Assembly (NCBI RefSeq): GCF_030160115.1 | Contig: NZ_BSNS01000022.1 | Location: 423,618-487,617, forward strand | Direction of reading: 5' to 3' | DNA length: 64,000 nucleotides | From: Devosia nitrariae | Lineage (GTDB): Bacteria; Pseudomonadota; Alphaproteobacteria; Rhizobiales; Devosiaceae | Shown: one piece after another, positions 16,294 to 25,331 of the stretch | How the letters are laid out: each line of letters starts with the position of its first letter | How positions within the stretch are numbered: position 1 is the first letter of the stretch | Position numbers and translations under genes: made by a program | Notes under the pieces: generated by a model | What the model was told of the DNA's origin: nothing | Databases searched by the model: none | Seen by the model: only the letters and a program-made list of their open reading frames with translations

Positions 16294-17232
16294 ATGACCA
16301 TTGTCGTTGACATCGACAGATTACGGCCGATCCTCGAGGAGATCGGCGCAGCGATCCCGACAGATCTCGAGGAGATGCCTGGCGGCAGCTCACCCTCCTT
16401 TCGCATAGACCTTGTCGACGGCACCCATCTGGTCCTCAAGACCTACACGGAGGGCCTTTCCCTGGTGCCCTCCAAGGAAGCCTTCGCAGCGGCGCAATTG
16501 CGAAACCTCAACATTCCAGCCACACGATACTTGCTGGTCGACGAAACCCGGAAGCGACTGCCCTTCCGCTATGCCATCACCAGCTATCTGCCGGGCGTGC
16601 TCGTCAGGGTGCTGAAGGACGAGCCGGGGATTGCGAACGTCTATCGGCAGATGGGCGAACTGCAGCGCAAGCTCCACACCATTCCGATGCCTGGATATGG
16701 CTCCATGAGTGCCACCGGCGTCGCTTCACCCGCGCAAACGAATGCGGACTTTCTGCGACCGCTGATCGACGGCGCGTTCACGGGATTCGTGAGGTTCGGT
16801 GGAGACGCTGCACTCGCGGAACGCCTGCGCGCGATCATCGACGAGCGGTTCGACGACATCGTCCTGTACAACACTGGCGCGGTTTTCGCCCATGACGACC
16901 TGCATCCAGGCAATGTGCTGGCCGCACGGACGGCGGAGGGTAACCTGTCGCTCAGTGGCCTCATCGACTTCGGCAATGCCCGCGCGACGGACCCGGTGTT
17001 CGACCTCGCTAAGTGCCTGTTCTGTTCAAGACATGAAGCGCCGGATAGCCCAATGCTCATTCTCGAGGGCTACGGGCCAATCGAGCACCCCGATCCTGAG
17101 GCCGCGCTCTGGTACTATACGCTGTTGCACCGGATCACCATGTGGTGGTGGCTGCGGCACGTCGGGGTCATCCCGACGCCCGATGCACCGAGCGACTTGA
17201 TCGACGACCTGCGGTCGATGGCTTACGCGTAG
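16294..17232 (+). CDS. Phosphotransferase of the aminoglycoside/choline kinase family
   Basis: This 312-residue protein carries the APH-type kinase core: the ATP lobe near HLVLKTY, the catalytic Brenner motif HDDLHPGNVL (Asp near residue 203) and the metal-binding IDFGNARATDP. Members phosphorylate small alcohols, sugars or antibiotics, and the substrate here is open. The gene starts 28 bases after the DUF3298-like gene and may share its message. Confidence 0.8.
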   Translation: MTIVVDIDRLRPILEEIGAAIPTDLEEMPGGSSPSFRIDLVDGTHLVLKTYTEGLSLVPSKEAFAAAQLRNLNIPATRYLLVDETRKRLPFRYAITSYLPGVLVRVLKDEPGIANVYRQMGELQRKLHTIPMPGYGSMSATGVASPAQTNADFLRPLIDGAFTGFVRFGGDAALAERLRAIIDERFDDIVLYNTGAVFAHDDLHPGNVLAARTAEGNLSLSGLIDFGNARATDPVFDLAKCLFCSRHEAPDSPMLILEGYGPIEHPDPEAALWYYTLLHRITMWWWLRHVGVIPTPDAPSDLIDDLRSMAYA

Positions 17233-17289
17233 AAACGGCTGCGCACACGTCCGCGACTATTGCGGTTCGGGTCGCGATAATCCACGTAG

Positions 17290-17329
17290 CGCTCCCGCCC
17301 TCGTTCAATCAGAACGGAAAAGGCGCTAG
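17290..17329. repeat. Short palindromic repeat, family copy 2
   Basis: TAGCGC and GCGCTA form outer arms, CGTTC and GAACG form inner arms, and TCAATCAGAACGG-AAAAGGC matches the right half of the copy at 6975-7005. It sits in the gap between convergent genes. Confidence 0.5.
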
Positions 17330-17655
17330 CCGGCCGCAATCGGCCGACCGCCGTCAAGCTGCGCGCGTACGTCCGCCCAGTCCGGGTGACGGCGGAACTG
17401 CACCTCGACATAGGGGCAGCGCGGGATGATGGTGAACCCGTCCTTGCGCGCGTCGGCGATCGCCGCCTTGACCAGTTGCAGGGCGATCCCCCGCCCCTCG
17501 AACTTCGGTGGCACGCCCGTATGGTCGATGGAAATGATCCCCGGCGCCACCCAGCGATAGGTCATCTCCGCCTCGTATCCGGGCGCGAGCGGCGCCGAGT
17601 AGCGACCGCGCGCTTCACTGTCCTCGCGGGTAACGGTCACCGGAAATGTAGTCAT
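17326..17655 (-). CDS. GNAT-like N-acetyltransferase (YidJ/YjdJ type)
   Basis: ATG 17655 opens a 109-residue protein with the short GNAT-like fold of the PF14542 family: YRWVAPGIISIDHTGVPP, then the acetyl-CoA loop F-E-G-R-G-I-A-L-Q-L-V, then D-G-F-T-I-I-P-R-C-P-Y-V. The H-T-x-V-P segment is the family hallmark. The acceptor is unknown. It is divergent from the RidA gene with only 81 bases between. Confidence 0.85.
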   Translation of the reverse strand: MTTFPVTVTREDSEARGRYSAPLAPGYEAEMTYRWVAPGIISIDHTGVPPKFEGRGIALQLVKAAIADARKDGFTIIPRCPYVEVQFRRHPDWADVRAQLDGGRPIAAG

Positions 17656-17736
17656 GAAACGGGGCCTTGGGCTTCTATCGGGTCCTCCTATATCGTGGCC
17701 CGCGCCAGCAATGACAAGCACTCACGGAGCCTCGCC

Positions 17737-18132
17737 ATGTCCCTGCCCATTCATCACATGATCGCCACCGGCCCCCGTCCGGTCGCGCCGTTCTCGCATG
17801 CGGTCGAGGCCGACGGCTGGGTATTCCTGACCGGGCAGATGCCGACCGACCCGCAGGCGCCCGATGCGCCGCTCCCCGAGGGCATCGAGGCGCAGACCCG
17901 GCGGGTGATGGACAATCTGAGGCTCGTGCTGGCCGGCATCGGGCTCTCGCTCGAGAACGTCACCTTCGCTCGCATCTACCTCACCCATTTCGAGCGCGAC
18001 TACGCGGCGACGAACGAGGCCTACAAGAGCTATTTCGAAGAAGGGAAACTCCCCGGGCGCACCACCATCGGCGTCACCGGCCTTGCCGTCGGCGCCCTTG
18101 TCGAGATCGACATGGTCGCGCGCCGGCCGTAG
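17737..18132 (+). CDS. RidA family protein
   Basis: ATG 17737 begins a 131-residue protein of the Rid (YjgF/YER057c) family. GWVFLTGQMPTDPQ, D-N-L-R-L-V-L-A and P-G-R-T-T-I-G-V match the conserved strands. The Arg in PGRTT corresponds to the residue that binds the carboxylate in RidA, which supports enamine/imine deaminase activity that clears 2-aminoacrylate-type toxic intermediates. The following LysR gene is convergent, so the two are not an operon. Confidence 0.85.
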   Translation: MSLPIHHMIATGPRPVAPFSHAVEADGWVFLTGQMPTDPQAPDAPLPEGIEAQTRRVMDNLRLVLAGIGLSLENVTFARIYLTHFERDYAATNEAYKSYFEEGKLPGRTTIGVTGLAVGALVEIDMVARRP

Positions 18133-18135
18133 CCC

Positions 18136-19065
18136 CTATGCTCTCTGAACCTGCGAAAAGATCCACTGCCGGAAGATAGTGATTTCGGGGCGCGGGCGGC
18201 GCTGCGGGGCCGTGACCAGATGATAGTGCAGGTCCGAGGGCAGCACCTCGACAAAGCACCGCACCAGCCGCCCGGCCTTGAGGTCGTCGGCGACGAGCGA
18301 GGTACGCACCAGCGCGAACCCTTCCCCGCGCCGGCAGGCTTCGAGCATGTCGGAAAAGGTCGCGTATACCGGGCCGGCATCCATATCGATCTCGCGGGCG
18401 AGCTCGTCGCCTGGGCTTCCCTCGCCGGCGCCGTAGAGCTGGCTGTGCCAACGCCGCCAGTCGAGCACCGTATGCCGCTCGCCCTTATAGTGGAGGAGCG
18501 GCGCGGCGAGCAGCGCTTTCCGCTTCGGCAATCGCGCGCTGAGTTCGGGCGAAGAGACGGCGAACTCCTCCTCCAGCATCAGCCGATCGGCCGATAGGCC
18601 CGGTCCGCCGCTGCCAAGCCAGATGGCGATATCGGCCTCGCCCGCCATAAGGTCCGCCCGTCGGTATTCGAGGGTGACGCTGACGCTGATGCCGGGATGA
18701 GCCGAAACGAAGTTTTCGAGCCGTGGTGCCAGCCATTGCGTGCCGAACTCGGGCGTCGTCGAGAGAGAAAGCTTCTGCCTCTGCCCGGTCTGGCGCGCCG
18801 CCGAGAGCACCTGGTGGAGATCCGTCAGGCTCTCGCGCACCTGCGGCAGCAGCCTCTCACCGAGCGGCGTGAGGCCGACGGCGCGCCTGTCGCGCACGAA
18901 CACCTGCCCGCCAAGCCAGTCCTCGAACTGGGCGATCTGGTGGCTGACCGCCGTCTGCGTCAGCCCCAGCGCTGTCGCAGCCTTGGTGAAGCTGCCGGTC
19001 TCGGCGACGGCCAGGAAGGCGCGCAGCCCCTGCAGGGAGGGCAGCGCAGTCGATGCGAGGATCAT
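18136..19065 (-). CDS. LysR family regulator (GcvA type)
   Basis: The 309-residue regulator has the usual N-terminal winged HTH (LRAFLAVAETGSFTKAATAL, then T-Q-T-A-V-S-H-Q-I) and a C-terminal inducer-binding domain (LSTTPEFGTQWLAPRLENF). The W-L-A-P-R-L pattern is typical of the GcvA subgroup. It is divergent from a small DUF1127-type gene 71 bases away, the likely target besides itself. Confidence 0.88.
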   Translation of the reverse strand: MILASTALPSLQGLRAFLAVAETGSFTKAATALGLTQTAVSHQIAQFEDWLGGQVFVRDRRAVGLTPLGERLLPQVRESLTDLHQVLSAARQTGQRQKLSLSTTPEFGTQWLAPRLENFVSAHPGISVSVTLEYRRADLMAGEADIAIWLGSGGPGLSADRLMLEEEFAVSSPELSARLPKRKALLAAPLLHYKGERHTVLDWRRWHSQLYGAGEGSPGDELAREIDMDAGPVYATFSDMLEACRRGEGFALVRTSLVADDLKAGRLVRCFVEVLPSDLHYHLVTAPQRRPRPEITIFRQWIFSQVQRA

Positions 19066-19136
19066 GAAATTTCCTCATGCATGGCGTGGCGAGACTTCGT
19101 TTCTCCTCGCGTAGATTAAGCGCGAAGATCGCCTTC

Positions 19137-19286
19137 ATGCAATCGATGAGGGTTCAGATCATGAGAATCTTTGCTGCATTCGCACGCGCGCTAGCCGCCT
19201 CGCGCCCGCCCGCCGATACCCTGCGCCGCGATGTCGGCCTCATCGAGAAGCCGGCACCGCGACGCGACTGGTGGGATTACGTCTAG
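19137..19286 (+). CDS. Small DUF1127-like protein
   Basis: The likely product from ATG 19137 is 49 residues: MQSMRVQIMRIFAAFARALA, then a tail D-T-L-R-R-D-V-G-L-I-E-K-P ending D-W-W-D-Y-V. The L-R-R-D-V-G-L part resembles the end of short DUF1127 proteins, which in rhizobia bind RNA and affect phosphate and carbon metabolism. A later start at ATG 19161 is possible. It is divergent from the LysR gene, which may control it. Confidence 0.55.
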   Translation: MQSMRVQIMRIFAAFARALAASRPPADTLRRDVGLIEKPAPRRDWWDYV

Positions 19287-19287
19287 G

Positions 19288-20139
19288 TCAGCCCTGCCAG
19301 GCCCTGACGTTCTGCCGCTGCTCGCCGAGCCCGTCGATGCCGAGGCGCATGACGTTGCCGGGCTTCAGCCATACCGGCTCGGGCTTGATGCCCATGCCGA
19401 CGCCCGGAGGGGTGCCGGTGGTGATGATGTCGCCCGGCTGCAGGCTCATGAACTGGCTGATATAGGATACGAGATGGGCAACGCCGAAGACCATGGTGCG
19501 GGTCGTGCCGTCCTGGTAGCGGTGCCCGTCGACCTCGAGCCACATCGAGAGGTCCTGCGGATCGGCGATTTCGTCGCGCGTCACCAGCCACGGCCCGATC
19601 GGCCCGAAGGTATCGGCCGACTTGCCCTTGACCCACTGCCCGCCGCGCTCGGTCTGGAAGTGCCGTTCGGAAAGATCGTTGACGACACAATAGCCGGCGA
19701 CGTGCTCGAGGGCTTGCGTCTGCTCGACATAGCGGGCTTCGCGGCCGATGACGACGCCGAGCTCGACTTCCCAGTCCGGTTTGATCGAGTTCCTGGGGAT
19801 GATGACGTCGTCGTTCGGCCCGATGATGGCGCTCGTCGCCTTCATGAAGAGGATGGGCTCGTCCGGGATTTTCGCACCGGTTTCGGCGGCGTGGTCGGCA
19901 TAGTTGAGCCCGACGCAGATGAACTTGCCGACATTGGCGACGCACGGCCCGATGCGTGGGGTGCCCTCGATTTTCGGGAGGACGCCGACATCGGTCGCGC
20001 GGATGCGCGCCAGGCCCTCGGGGGTGAGCGTCTCGCCGCCGATATCGGTGACGACGCCGGAAAGATCGCGCACCACACCATCCCCATCGAGGATCGCGGG
20101 CTTTTCGGATCCTTTTTCCCCCACACGCAGCAACTTCAT
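19288..20139 (-). CDS. Fumarylacetoacetase-family hydrolase, perhaps 2,4-diketo-3-deoxy-L-fuconate hydrolase
   Basis: The 283 residues start MKLLRVGEKGSEKPAILDGD and show the FAH core: FICVGLNYADHAAETG, P-I-L-F-M-K-A-T-S-A-I, a metal site with E-V-E-L-G-V-V-I-G, and T-G-T-P-P-G-V-G. The closest known group splits 2,4-diketo-3-deoxy-L-fuconate or L-rhamnonate to pyruvate and L-lactate; many copies are named ureidoglycolate lyase by default. The same palindrome as at lldD lies 32 bases upstream, which supports the lactate-yielding reaction. This assignment is inference. Confidence 0.75.
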   Translation of the reverse strand: MKLLRVGEKGSEKPAILDGDGVVRDLSGVVTDIGGETLTPEGLARIRATDVGVLPKIEGTPRIGPCVANVGKFICVGLNYADHAAETGAKIPDEPILFMKATSAIIGPNDDVIIPRNSIKPDWEVELGVVIGREARYVEQTQALEHVAGYCVVNDLSERHFQTERGGQWVKGKSADTFGPIGPWLVTRDEIADPQDLSMWLEVDGHRYQDGTTRTMVFGVAHLVSYISQFMSLQPGDIITTGTPPGVGMGIKPEPVWLKPGNVMRLGIDGLGEQRQNVRAWQG

Positions 20140-20170
20140 CTCTTCAGCCTCCTCTTGCCGGCAGCCAGCC

Positions 20171-20182
20171 CTAACATGTTAG
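20171..20182. promoter_or_regulatory. Palindromic operator, second copy
   Basis: CTAACATGTTAG, identical to the core of the site at 11449-11462, lies 32 bases before the FAH-family start, compared with 33 bases for lldD. Same sequence and same placement argue for one shared regulator. Confidence 0.6.
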
Positions 20183-20514
20183 TGCGCTTGTAACCGCGCC
20201 CCGACCGCGAGTCGAGCCGCCTTTGGGCGAATCCGTTCGGTGGGGTGGCATAAGCGTTTTCCCTAGTGGTGGCGATCGGGCAGTCAATGCTCGGTGCTGG
20301 CGATTGGCACCCTCCCCTTCTCCCCTCGTGGGAGAAGGTGGCGCGCAGCGCCGGATGAGGGGGCTCCCACCAAACCCTTGTGCAAGCCGCACCATCGCAC
20401 CCCCTCACCCTGCGTTTCCGCTGAACGCGGAAACGCGGTCCCTCTCCCACAAGGGGCGAGGGGAAGGGGGCTCAACCAGCATCCGCGGCGGACCCAACTC
20501 CGCCACTCGTCCCC
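20183..20514. repeat. Intergenic repeat with long inverted arms
   Basis: The 330-base gap between the FAH-family gene and dnaE2 holds no gene. From about 20310 to 20470 a C-rich arm (CCCTCCCCTTCTCCCCTCG) is answered by a complementary G-rich arm (GAGGGGAAGGGGG), with an inner perfect hairpin GCGTTTCCGC (20413-20422) / GCGGAAACGC (20428-20437). This is a common type of rhizobial intergenic mosaic element. A fragment of the same arm appears near 55374. Confidence 0.65.
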
Positions 20515-23500
20515 TCAATGGAAATTCCGCCCCTTAGGCAACACGCGCGTATCGCGTGGATGCCGCCAGAGGCTCGGTTGCTCGACCGGGGGCTTGGCGC
20601 GGTCGGGTGCGGTTTCCATGGCGCGCATCAGTTGCGGGGTGAGGTCGATCAGCCGTTTGGCGACCACATGAGTGACGTTGTCGGCCTTCTGCACCGTACC
20701 TTCGATCGCAACCATGCGCGCGCCCATCACCACCTTGCGGAATTCATCAAAGACCGTTTTCCAGATGACGGCATTGGCAATGCCGGTCTCGTCCTCGAGC
20801 GTCATGAAGACGACGCCGCTCGCCGTCCCCGGACGCTGGCGCACCAGCACCAGGCCGGCAATGATCACCTTGCGCCCGTTTGTCACCCCCTCGAGGTCGC
20901 GGGTACGCACCACCCCGCGCGGGTCGAGCCTGTCACGCAGGAACGCCACCGGATGGCCTTTGAGGGAAAGGCGCAGCGTCTCGTAATCCTGGTGCACGTG
21001 CTCGCCGTCAAGGAGCGCGGGCAGTTCCACCTTCTCATCCTCGGTCGGTAGCAGGGCGGAGACCCCCGCATCCTCGTTGAGGAAAAGCGGCAGGCTCTCC
21101 TCATTGGCGCGCGCGCCCAGATACCCGGAAAGCCCGCGGATCTCCCAGAGCGCCTGCCGCCGGTCGAGGCCAAAGGAGCGATAGGCATCGGCATGGGCGA
21201 GGCGTTGAAGCACCGAGACTTCGATGCGCGTGCGCTCATAGAGGTCGTTCATGTCGGCGAAGCCGGCGCCGCGCGCCGCAACCAGCTTTTGCCCCGTTTC
21301 TTCGCGCATCCCGTCGATCTGGCGCAGGCCAAGGCGCAGGGCAAAGGCGTTGCCGCCCTCGCGGGTCATCGCGCGCGGATCCTCGAGTGGCTCGAGCTTA
21401 TGGTCCCAGTCGCTGTGGTTGACGTCGACCGGCAGCACCACGCCATGATGGTCGCGGAAATCGCGCACGATCGAGCCCGACGAATAAAAGCCCATGGGTT
21501 GGGAGTTCAGCAGCGCGCAGGCAAAAGCATCGGGAAAGTGGCATTTGAGCCAGGCCGAGGCATAGGCGAGCAACGCAAAGCTCGCCGAGTGGCTTTCGGG
21601 AAAGCCGTAATCGGAAAAGCCTTCGATCTGCTTGAAGCACCGTTGCGCGAAGTCCAGCTTGTAGCCCTTACCGGTCATGCCCTTGATGAAATCGTCGCGG
21701 AACTTGTCGATGGTGCCATGGTTGCGGAAGGACGCCATGGCCCGCCGCAGCTTGTCGGCCTTGTCGGCGGAAAAGCCCGCCCCGACCATGGCGATCTTCA
21801 TCGCCTGCTCCTGGAAGAGCGGCACGCCGAGGGTCTTGTGCAGCACGGCCTTCAAGGCCTCGGAAGGATATTCAACCGTTTCCCTGCCCTGCCGGCGCCG
21901 CAGATACGGGTGCACCATGTCGCCCTGGATGGGACCGGGGCGCACGATGGCGATCTCGATGACGAGATCGTAGAAATCCTTCGGTCTCAGACGCGGCAGC
22001 ATGGACATCTGCGCGCGGCTTTCGATCTGGAAGACGCCGACAGTGTCGGCCTCCTGGATCATCGCATAGGTCGCTTTGTCCTCGCGCGGTACGCTGGCCA
22101 GCGAGTAGCGCGTGCCATAATGGTCGGCAACAAGATCGAAGGTCTTGCGCAAGCACGTCAGCATGCCGAGCGCCAGCACGTCGACCTTGAGGAGCCCCAG
22201 CGCATCGAGGTCGTCCTTATCCCATTCGACGAACGTGCGCTCGTCCATCCCCGCATTGCCGATCGGCACCACCTCCTCCAGCGGCTCCTGGGTGATGACG
22301 AAGCCGCCCACATGCTGCGACAGGTGCCGCGGAAAGCCGACAAGCTCTCCCGCGAGCACCAGCGCCTGCAACAGGCGCGGATCGTGGGGATCAAGGCCTG
22401 CTTTGCGGATATCGTCCTGCGGCGGCGTTTCCGACGACCACCCCCAGACGATGCCGGACATGGCGCGCACGATGTCGGGCGACAGGCCCATGGCCTTGCC
22501 CGCCTCGTTGATGGCGCTGCGTGCCCGGTAGGAGATGACGGTCGCGGCGATCCCGGCGCGGTGCCGGCCATATTTCTTGTAGATGTACTGGATCACCTCC
22601 TCGCGCCGCTCGTGCTCGAAATCGACGTCGATGTCGGGCGGCTCGCCGCGCTCGACCGAGATGAAGCGCTCGAAGAGGAGATCGATCTCGTCTGGATTGA
22701 CCGCGGTGATGCCGAGGCAATAGCAGACCACCGAATTGGCCGAGGAGCCGCGCCCCTGGCAGAGAATATGCTGGCTGCGGGCAAAGCCGACGATGTCCTG
22801 GACGGTGAGGAAATAAGGCGCGAAATCGAGCTCGGCGATGAGGCGCAGCTCATGGGCGATCTTGCCGCGCACATTCTCGCTGATCCCGTTGGGAAAGCGC
22901 CTCCTCGCCCCCTCCCAGGTCAGCCGCTCGAGCTCGGCCTGCGGCGTAGCGCTCTCGCCCATCGGCTCATCGGGATAGTGGGGCTTCAATTCGCTGAGCG
23001 AGAAGGTGCAAACCTCACTCAGCTCGATGGTACGCGCCAGAGCCGCCTCGTAGCCCGAGAGCAGGCGCGCCATCTCTGCGCCGGACTTGAGGTGCCGCTC
23101 GGCATTGCGCTCGAGGCGGAAGCCCGCCTCGTCGATGGTCACATGCTCGCGAATGCAGGTCAGAAGATCCTGCAGGCGACGGCGTCCGTGATCGTGGTAG
23201 AGCACGTCATTGGTGGCAAGGAGCGGCGTGCCGTGTTGATCGGCCAGAGCGGCGAGCCTGTCGAAGCGGGCGCGGTCGTTGCTGCGATAATAGGGCGTCA
23301 GGGCAAGATAGGTCTCGCCGGCAAAGACGCAGGCGAAGCGGGCAAGTCTTTCCCGGAACTCACCGTCAAGCTCATAGGTCGGCATGACGACGAAGCGCTG
23401 GCCGTGGCCGAGACCGGCAAGATCCTCGAAATCGAGATGGCACTCGCCCTTCGGGGCGCGGAGATTGCCCAGGGTCAAAAGCTTGCTGAGCCGCCCATAG

Positions 23501-23769
23501 GCCTCCCTGTCAGTCGGAAAGCACAGCGCCTCGAACCCGTCGCGCAAAACGAGCCGAGCCCCGACGACAAGACGGATGCCCGCATCCCTTGCTGCCACAT
23601 GCGCCCGCACCGCACCGGAAAGCGTGTTGCGGTCGGCAATGCCAATGGCGGAAAGCCCAAGCTCCTTGGCCATGCCGACCATTTCATGCGGATGCGAGCC
23701 GCCGTGGAGGAAGCTGAAATTACTGGTGACGGCGAGTTCCGCATAAGCGGGCGCGTTCACGGCAGTCAT
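20515..23769 (-). CDS. dnaE2: Error-prone DNA polymerase DnaE2
   Basis: The 1084-residue C-family polymerase does translesion synthesis with ImuB. It starts with a PHP domain (FSFLHGGSHPHEMV, residues about 18-32). The catalytic palm has P-D-I-D-V-D-F-E-H near residue 390, and the helix-hairpin and OB-fold regions follow (VRTRDLEGVTNGRKVIIAGL). The length fits DnaE2 rather than the longer DnaE1. Its start overlaps the imuB stop by four bases (ATGA), so it is the last gene of the LexA-controlled operon. Confidence 0.93.
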   Translation of the reverse strand: MTAVNAPAYAELAVTSNFSFLHGGSHPHEMVGMAKELGLSAIGIADRNTLSGAVRAHVAARDAGIRLVVGARLVLRDGFEALCFPTDREAYGRLSKLLTLGNLRAPKGECHLDFEDLAGLGHGQRFVVMPTYELDGEFRERLARFACVFAGETYLALTPYYRSNDRARFDRLAALADQHGTPLLATNDVLYHDHGRRRLQDLLTCIREHVTIDEAGFRLERNAERHLKSGAEMARLLSGYEAALARTIELSEVCTFSLSELKPHYPDEPMGESATPQAELERLTWEGARRRFPNGISENVRGKIAHELRLIAELDFAPYFLTVQDIVGFARSQHILCQGRGSSANSVVCYCLGITAVNPDEIDLLFERFISVERGEPPDIDVDFEHERREEVIQYIYKKYGRHRAGIAATVISYRARSAINEAGKAMGLSPDIVRAMSGIVWGWSSETPPQDDIRKAGLDPHDPRLLQALVLAGELVGFPRHLSQHVGGFVITQEPLEEVVPIGNAGMDERTFVEWDKDDLDALGLLKVDVLALGMLTCLRKTFDLVADHYGTRYSLASVPREDKATYAMIQEADTVGVFQIESRAQMSMLPRLRPKDFYDLVIEIAIVRPGPIQGDMVHPYLRRRQGRETVEYPSEALKAVLHKTLGVPLFQEQAMKIAMVGAGFSADKADKLRRAMASFRNHGTIDKFRDDFIKGMTGKGYKLDFAQRCFKQIEGFSDYGFPESHSASFALLAYASAWLKCHFPDAFACALLNSQPMGFYSSGSIVRDFRDHHGVVLPVDVNHSDWDHKLEPLEDPRAMTREGGNAFALRLGLRQIDGMREETGQKLVAARGAGFADMNDLYERTRIEVSVLQRLAHADAYRSFGLDRRQALWEIRGLSGYLGARANEESLPLFLNEDAGVSALLPTEDEKVELPALLDGEHVHQDYETLRLSLKGHPVAFLRDRLDPRGVVRTRDLEGVTNGRKVIIAGLVLVRQRPGTASGVVFMTLEDETGIANAVIWKTVFDEFRKVVMGARMVAIEGTVQKADNVTHVVAKRLIDLTPQLMRAMETAPDRAKPPVEQPSLWRHPRDTRVLPKGRNFH

Positions 23770-25331
23770 GGGAACACCCCATGGATGAACCAGCTCGCCG
23801 GCTCTCCCTGCCGCTCATAAAAACCCTGGCGATAGAGCCAGAAGCGGTGCCCGGCCTCATCCTCGACGCGGTAGTAGTCGCGGGTCTCGCCGGGCGCGGC
23901 GCTCCACCATTCGGGCGCGATGCGCTCAGGGCCGTCGGCGCGCACGATCCGGTGGGCGATGCGCCGCCACGCGAAGCGGGTCGGCGGATGGTCGGGTGTT
24001 TCGAAGATGACGTCGACCGGCTCGGGCCTGCCAAAGAGCAGGATCGGACGGGCGAGCGGAGTATCGTCCATGAGGTGCCGTGCATGGGCGCTCCAGTCCT
24101 GCAGTGCAATGGGCTCGAGCACCGAGAGAGCCTCGACCGCCTTTTCGGGCACGTAGCTTTGCCGCGGCACGAAGCGGGTGACGCTGGCGGCGCCGAACCG
24201 GTTGGCGAAGCGGTCGAGGAGCTCGGAAATGTCGCCTTCCGCCTCGCCGGGCGCGCCGGTATCGAGCCCATGCTGCTGCGCGTCGCCCCGCTCGACGTCG
24301 AAGGCGGCAAGGGTCGCCGCCTCGAAGCCGAAGCCGGCACGCTCCTCGATGCGCTCGAGCCGCTCGCAGATGAGGCGCGAGAGGTGCCTGGCATCGCGGC
24401 TCAAGGCACTGGTTCGCAATTCCAGCGCCTCGAACCAGCCGTCGACCCGGTAGAGGACGAGCTCGATCCGTCGCGCGCCCTTGCCTGCCTTGTAGAGTGC
24501 CTCGGCCAGTTCGCGCGACAGGTGCTTAACGGTCGCCTCGATATCGGCTAGCAGGGTCACGGGCTCAGCGAAACGGCAGTCGGCCCGATAGACGGGCGGC
24601 GGCGTCAGCGGGTTGAAGCTTTCGTCGGCCTGACCCAGAGCCTGGTCGAGGCGCATCACCAATAGCATGCCGAACCGGGCAACCAACGCCCCGCGCGGCT
24701 TGCCGATGAGGAGTCCGATCTGCTTGAGGCCGAGCTTGTCGAGAGCGGCGACCGTCTCCTCGCTGAGCCTCAAGGCTGCAACCGGAAAGGCGGCGAGGGC
24801 TTCACTGATCTCGCCAGTCGCGATGATGGCGTGCGCACTCGGCGCATGGCGGGCGGCGGCCCAGGCGGCCCCGAGGGTCGGGGCGATGGCGAGCCGGGCC
24901 GAGAGCCCGAAGCTTTCGAGCCGTTGCGCAAGATCGTCCATCAGCCCCTCCTCGCCGCCGAAGAGATGCGCACAGCCGGTGATGTCGAGGCTGATGCCGT
25001 CCTCGCCCTCGATACGGGTGAAGGGACTGTAGCGCTGGCCCCAGAGGGCAAGGCGGGTCAACGCCTCGACGTCGCCGGCGCTGTCGGCCGGATAGACCTC
25101 GAGCGCCGGAAAAATGGCGCGCGCATCGGTGACCGGCATGCCGGTAAAAAGCCCCTGCGCCTCGGCAGCGGCGTTGGTCGCGGTGATGCGCGCCCCGCTT
25201 TGGGCGTTATCCGAGAGGACCAGCGGCCGGCCCTCGTCAGGCGGCAGCAGGTTGCCCACCTCTGCGGCGATCGACCCGGAGCGGCGTTCGATCGCCCAGC
25301 GGGGCAGCCACACGGAAAGATAGCGTTTCAT
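23766..25331 (-). CDS. imuB: ImuB, inactive Y-family polymerase homologue
   Basis: ATG 25331 gives the family's typical opening MKRYLSVWLPRWAIER (521 residues). Y-family fold pieces are seen (GCAHLFGGEEGLMDDLAQRL, then the GxAWAAARHA region), but the N-terminal catalytic carboxylates of active polymerases are missing, as is normal for ImuB. It bridges the beta clamp, ImuA and DnaE2 during lesion bypass. It overlaps imuA by 95 bases and dnaE2 by four, so the operon is tightly coupled. Confidence 0.9.
   Translation of the reverse strand: MKRYLSVWLPRWAIERRSGSIAAEVGNLLPPDEGRPLVLSDNAQSGARITATNAAAEAQGLFTGMPVTDARAIFPALEVYPADSAGDVEALTRLALWGQRYSPFTRIEGEDGISLDITGCAHLFGGEEGLMDDLAQRLESFGLSARLAIAPTLGAAWAAARHAPSAHAIIATGEISEALAAFPVAALRLSEETVAALDKLGLKQIGLLIGKPRGALVARFGMLLVMRLDQALGQADESFNPLTPPPVYRADCRFAEPVTLLADIEATVKHLSRELAEALYKAGKGARRIELVLYRVDGWFEALELRTSALSRDARHLSRLICERLERIEERAGFGFEAATLAAFDVERGDAQQHGLDTGAPGEAEGDISELLDRFANRFGAASVTRFVPRQSYVPEKAVEALSVLEPIALQDWSAHARHLMDDTPLARPILLFGRPEPVDVIFETPDHPPTRFAWRRIAHRIVRADGPERIAPEWWSAAPGETRDYYRVEDEAGHRFWLYRQGFYERQGEPASWFIHGVFP

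Noticed and set aside
20310..20470. CRISPR-like repeat
   Set aside because: It is one mirrored element, not a series of direct repeats with spacers. No cas genes are near.
21193..23820. 875-codon open frame on the plus strand across dnaE2 and imuB
   Set aside because: It mirrors the real dnaE2 frame on the other strand, has no family motifs and is a by-product of high GC content.
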